DNA of 53,730 bases. It comes from Xanthobacteraceae bacterium. Lineage in GTDB: Bacteria > Pseudomonadota > Alphaproteobacteria > Rhizobiales > Xanthobacteraceae. Location of the stretch: the NCBI GenBank assembly GCA_028282095.1, contig JANQIP010000093.1, positions 1 to 53,730 on the forward strand, in the 5' to 3' direction. The notes beneath the pieces were generated by a model. It was not told the DNA's origin and made no database searches. It was given only the letters and a program-made list of their open reading frames with translations. This document shows, in pieces, positions 51,063-53,730 of this stretch. A program made the translations under genes and the position numbers. Each line of letters opens with the position of its first letter. Position 1 is the stretch's first letter.

Positions 51063-51425
51063 TTCTCTTTGTCTTGTCGCATGATCTTATCCGAAAAGTC
51101 TCCAACTTTTCGGGATCATGCTCGAGCGCGATTGCTTCTCCTTGAATCAACCGCGCTCTCTTTGTCTTTGTCTTGTCGCATGATCTTATCCGAAAAGTCT
51201 CCAACTTTTCGGGATCATGCTCGAGCGCGATTGCTTCTCGTTGAATCGATCGCGCTCTCTTTCTCTTTTTTCTTGTCGCATGATCTTATCCGAAAAGTCT
51301 CCAACTTTTCGGGATCATGCTCGAACGCGATTGCTTCTCCTTGAATCAACCGCGCTCTCTTTCTCTTCGTGTGGCCGCACGGTTTTCTCCGAAAAGCCTG
51401 CCAGCTTTTCGGGAGCATGCCCTAT
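51063..51425. repeat. Family A palindromic repeat, four tandem copies (first partial)
   Basis: Four reverse-oriented units (about 51063-51123, 51124-51222, 51223-51322, 51323-51421) with the hairpin ccgaaaagt-ctcca-acttttcgg and spacers of the type tctttgtctttgtcttgtcg. The junctions read catgctcgagcgcgattgct. The array separates the binding-protein gene from the permease genes of one ABC operon, and its outer edge contributes the binding protein's TAG stop (51422-51424). Confidence 0.9.
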
Positions 51426-52996
51426 TGCAAGAGAATGGACTTATGCAGCGCCAACGGCACGCCGAGAGCAATGCCATTAGGCATATAGAACGGCGTAACC
51501 CGATCGCTGTGGACGGTGGTCCAGAGCGTATCAACCAGAATGTAGGATGGCAGTTCCTCGGCATAGAGCGTCTGGAATTTGCTCAGATGCTTCATGCGTT
51601 CCTCTTTGGTCACCGCAGAGGCCTGCGCCTTCATCGCCATTTTCATAGGTTCGCCCGGCGTATAGCCGTCAGAGCGCCAGACCTTGCCGAAGACACGGCG
51701 CGTTGCCCCGGAGGGATCGCCCAGGGAGCTGGCGGTAAACAGCGCCAGATCGTATTGCTTCTTCTTCGCCCGTTCCACGATCGCGGCCCGTTGCAACAGG
51801 CGGACCTCCATGCCGATGCCAAAGGCCTCCAATTGCTCAGCCAGCGCGGTCGCCAAGCCTTTGGTCCTTTTCTCGGCGATCAGCCGCAGTTTCAGCGGCT
51901 CGCCATTCAGGCTCCATTTTCCGCGGGCGTCCTTGGTCCAGCCGCCCTTGGTCAGCAGGCCGGCCGCTTTTTCGGCATCGAAGGCATAGCCGGGATCACT
52001 CTGCTCTGAGAACCAGGGCGTGCCCTTCTGGAAATATCCGGTCTCAGCGACAACAGCGGCGCCCTTGGGATAGGCAACGTCGACAAGAGCCTGGCGATCG
52101 ATGGCATAGGCAAGACCGTGACGCAGGGATTTGTCACCGAACAGGCCACCGTGGTTGAAGACCAGCCGGATCGGGTGCTTGCCCGGGTTTGTCAGCACGT
52201 TCAGTCCAGCCTTTTTCGCTGCCGGAAGCTTGCTGTAGGGCAGCTTGCCAATGATATCCACCTGACCGGTCTTCATGGCCTGAATGGCCGCCTCCGGCCC
52301 CATTTTCGCGATGACGATCTGGTCGAATTTCGGCTTGCCGCAGCAATAGTCCTTGTTGCTCTCCAATAGATAGCGTCCCTGAGCCTTGTCATATTTGACC
52401 AGCTTGTAGGGGCCGGAGCCGATGGCGGCTTTGGCATCGGTGAATCGTGCGGGGGTCGGCTGATCCTTGTAAATGTGTTTCGGCAGGATCGGCATGCTGA
52501 TGAGCGCGCTCCCCTCGAGAGCGGCATCGGGGCGCTTCAGCGTCACGCGCACCTTGTCCGCGGCAATGGCCTCGACCTTGGCGATGGTTCTCAGCGATAG
52601 GAAATGATAGGCTTTCTCTGCGTGGTAGGTGAAGCTGAAGACCACATCTTCGGAAGTTACCGGTTCGCCGTCATGCCAACGGGCGTTCTTGTTCAGCGTG
52701 ATGTCGCAGACGAGGCCGTCATCGGAGATGGTCCAGGCGTTCGCCAGTGCAGGAACGATCTTGCCGTCCTTGTCCTGGCTGGCCAGGGCATCAAACAGAT
52801 AGCTGGTATAGACATAGGCAAAGCCGTTGCGATGGTGGACAAAGGGAGCCAGCATACCCCGATCACCGACAGAATCGACGATGACCAACGGTTTGGTGTC
52901 TTCTGCTGCTGCCTGCACGGAAGCCGTGGCAAGCGAAGCGGAGGCGAACGCCATCGCGCCGATGGCGACGGCGTTGATCAGTCTCTTTTCAATCAT
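51422..52996 (-). CDS. ABC transporter substrate-binding protein, peptide/nickel/opine family
   Basis: A 524-residue periplasmic protein of SBP family 5 (DppA/NikA-like). ATG 52996 (MIEKRLINAVAIGAMAFASA) starts a signal peptide cleaved near VQA-AA (about residue 31); the frame's further extension to 53248 is rejected as it is not family-like. Motifs: VPALANAWTISDDGLVCDI (about 80-98), KNARWHDGEPVTSEDVVFSF, IGSGPYKLVKYDKAQG, RHGLAYAIDRQALVDVAYPKG. A CCGKP sequence replaces the usual Y-W-G-G-KP stretch. It is the likely first gene of the importer; ligand class (peptide, metal complex, opine) is unresolved. Confidence 0.9.
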   Translation of the reverse strand: MIEKRLINAVAIGAMAFASASLATASVQAAAEDTKPLVIVDSVGDRGMLAPFVHHRNGFAYVYTSYLFDALASQDKDGKIVPALANAWTISDDGLVCDITLNKNARWHDGEPVTSEDVVFSFTYHAEKAYHFLSLRTIAKVEAIAADKVRVTLKRPDAALEGSALISMPILPKHIYKDQPTPARFTDAKAAIGSGPYKLVKYDKAQGRYLLESNKDYCCGKPKFDQIVIAKMGPEAAIQAMKTGQVDIIGKLPYSKLPAAKKAGLNVLTNPGKHPIRLVFNHGGLFGDKSLRHGLAYAIDRQALVDVAYPKGAAVVAETGYFQKGTPWFSEQSDPGYAFDAEKAAGLLTKGGWTKDARGKWSLNGEPLKLRLIAEKRTKGLATALAEQLEAFGIGMEVRLLQRAAIVERAKKKQYDLALFTASSLGDPSGATRRVFGKVWRSDGYTPGEPMKMAMKAQASAVTKEERMKHLSKFQTLYAEELPSYILVDTLWTTVHSDRVTPFYMPNGIALGVPLALHKSILLQ

Positions 52997-53401
52997 TGCT
53001 ACGCTTTCTTTTTTTTCGCGATCTGTGAGATGGGCATGATGCGGTCTGGCGGCTGACGAACTGGTCGGCTTGCGGTTTGGTCGGCCGGTTCGGTTGAAGC
53101 GGCTCGGTAATCCAGACAGAGCTCGATCGTCTCCTCGCCGGTGTTTGCGTCTGCTCGCAATGTCCGAGTTCGGCGAGTTTGTTTGCCAAAGCGTTGAGGG
53201 ACATTGCCAGACCGCGAGCCTCCTGCCGGCGGCGGCCAGTCCCACCATGACGAGCCAGCGCCTACGACGATGAGCACTGTACCCGACATTTCACCGCGCC
53301 CGCCTGTCATATGCGGAAATCTCGAACTATTCTGATTTTTGGCGCAGCGATGAGCCGATGGGACGCGGAATTTGGGCGTTACTGACCCCTGCGCCGTGTA
53401 C
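52997..53401. other. Upstream region of the importer; possible gene relic
   Basis: About 400 bp. On the minus strand near 53240-53275 a short stretch reads MSGTVLIVVGAGS and then, after a one-base shift, MVGLAAAGRRLA, which would join to a Rossmann-type GxGxxG start of a flavin or NAD enzyme. The frame is broken and cannot be followed. Otherwise nothing is supported; the promoter of the binding-protein gene should be here. Confidence 0.35.
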
Positions 53402-53468
53402 AAGATCATGCGACAGAATAAAGAGAAACGGAGCGCGATCGGTTCGATCTCAGTGAATCGCGCTCCAA
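53402..53468. repeat. Family A palindromic repeat, 5'-truncated copy
   Basis: Begins inside the unit at aagatcatgcgacagaataa and retains the A-rich spacer and the second palindrome (gagcgcgatcggttcgatct, then gaatcgcgctcc). The strong first hairpin is missing. Confidence 0.75.
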
Positions 53469-53473
53469 TATTG

Positions 53474-53500
53474 CCTGACGGTCCGGATCGGACCGTCAGG
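53474..53500. repeat. Family C inner palindrome, isolated
   Basis: The 12-bp arms cctgacggtccg and cggaccgtcagg are perfect complements around gat. The same core lies inside the larger palindrome at 53580-53632. Confidence 0.85.
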
Positions 53501-53512
53501 TAAGGAACACTA

Positions 53513-53564
53513 GTGATGCGGCACCAACGCTTGGGCTCGTCTCATTGTGTTGGTGCCGTATCAC
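53513..53564. repeat. 52-bp palindrome, family E copy 2
   Basis: The arms gtgatgcggcaccaac and gttggtgccgtatcac pair over 16 bp with one mismatch, around a 20-bp centre almost identical to that at 41515-41566. Confidence 0.9.
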
Positions 53565-53579
53565 AAAGTAACGGATTAG

Positions 53580-53632
53580 CTAGTGTTCCGGGCTGACGGT
53601 CCGGGATCGGACCGTCAGAGTCGGAACACTAG
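53580..53632. repeat. 53-bp palindrome, family C
   Basis: ctagtgttccgggctgacgg and its partner ending cggaacactag form a long palindrome bounded by CTAG on both sides, with the core acggtccg/cggaccgt. Decayed relatives lie at 41577-41628 and about 36756-36800. Confidence 0.9.
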
Positions 53633-53730
53633 AGTGCGATCCATCCAGATTGAATCGATCGCACTCTATTTCTCTTTGTTTGGTCGCATGATCTTGTCCG
53701 AAAAGTCTGCCAACTTTTCGGGATCATGCT
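53632..53730. repeat. Family A palindromic repeat at the window edge
   Basis: A reverse-oriented unit from gagtgcgatccatccagatt through the tttctctttgtttggtcgca spacer to the hairpin ccgaaaagt-ctgcca-acttttcgg and catgct, running to the end of the window. Confidence 0.9.

Noticed and set aside
51063..51425. CRISPR array, suggested by regularly spaced ~100-bp repeats
   Set aside because: The units are contiguous ~100-bp palindromic elements without unique spacers, and no cas genes are present.
52997..53248. 84-residue N-terminal extension of the ABC binding protein
   Set aside because: It precedes a normal signal peptide, which must be at the N-terminus; the extension is arginine-rich and not family-like.

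Overview
The window looks like chromosomal DNA of an alphaproteobacterium of the order Hyphomicrobiales (Rhizobiales), near the Bradyrhizobium/Rhodopseudomonas/Xanthobacteraceae side. The evidence is high-GC coding, Rhizobiales-type dispersed palindromes, an NasS/NasT system, an ActP/DUF485 pair, and DUF2778, DUF2272 and DUF6494-like proteins. This placement is by recognition only; no search was run.

Left part (1-7.3 kb): a cyclophilin-like protein, a small lipoprotein, a histone-deacetylase-like amidohydrolase and a fatty-acyl two-gene operon (acyl-CoA dehydrogenase plus HSDL2-like SDR). These are followed by tRNA-Gln(UUG) with a broken tRNA 5' piece beside it, and a MntA/HepT (MNT/HEPN) toxin-antitoxin pair. 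A two-gene envelope module follows at 7.3-9.6 kb: a TPR/beta-barrel outer-membrane protein and a secreted FecR-domain protein.

Middle (10.4-23.8 kb): a complete nitrate assimilation cluster on the minus strand, in the order nasT-nasS-[leader with intrinsic terminator]-nrtA-nrtB-nrtD-nirB-nirD-nasA-cysG. NasS/NasT sense nitrate and probably control read-through of the terminator before nrtA. NrtABD import nitrate, NasA reduces it to nitrite, NirBD reduce nitrite to ammonium, and CysG supplies siroheme for NirB. The cluster is bordered by a 157-bp inverted-repeat element that abuts a frameshifted cysG 3' end, and on the other side by a relaxase-gene remnant and a RES/Xre toxin-antitoxin pair.

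Formate region (26-36.1 kb, minus strand): a small DUF6494-like protein, an NtrC-type regulator lacking the GAFTGA loop, a membrane histidine kinase, an OFA-family (oxalate/formate) transporter, a fused FdsG-FdsB subunit and FdsA. This is a regulated formate uptake and NAD-dependent oxidation unit.

Right part (37-53 kb): a DUF302 protein; an envelope locus made of an unknown 697-aa protein, a DUF2272 protein and a Tlde1/DUF2778 protein; the DUF485-ActP acetate permease pair; a Tat-exported metallo-beta-lactamase-fold hydrolase; and a peptide/nickel-type ABC importer with fused ATPases.

Intergenic DNA is unusually full of dispersed palindromic elements of at least four families. The ~100-bp family A occurs about 16 times, including tandem arrays of two, three and four. 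Many elements are bounded by CTAG or TTAG, and in five genes plus one transposase fragment the TAG at the element edge is the stop codon. Starts were moved from the longest open frame where a Shine-Dalgarno sequence or family alignment favoured an internal codon; this is stated in each entry.
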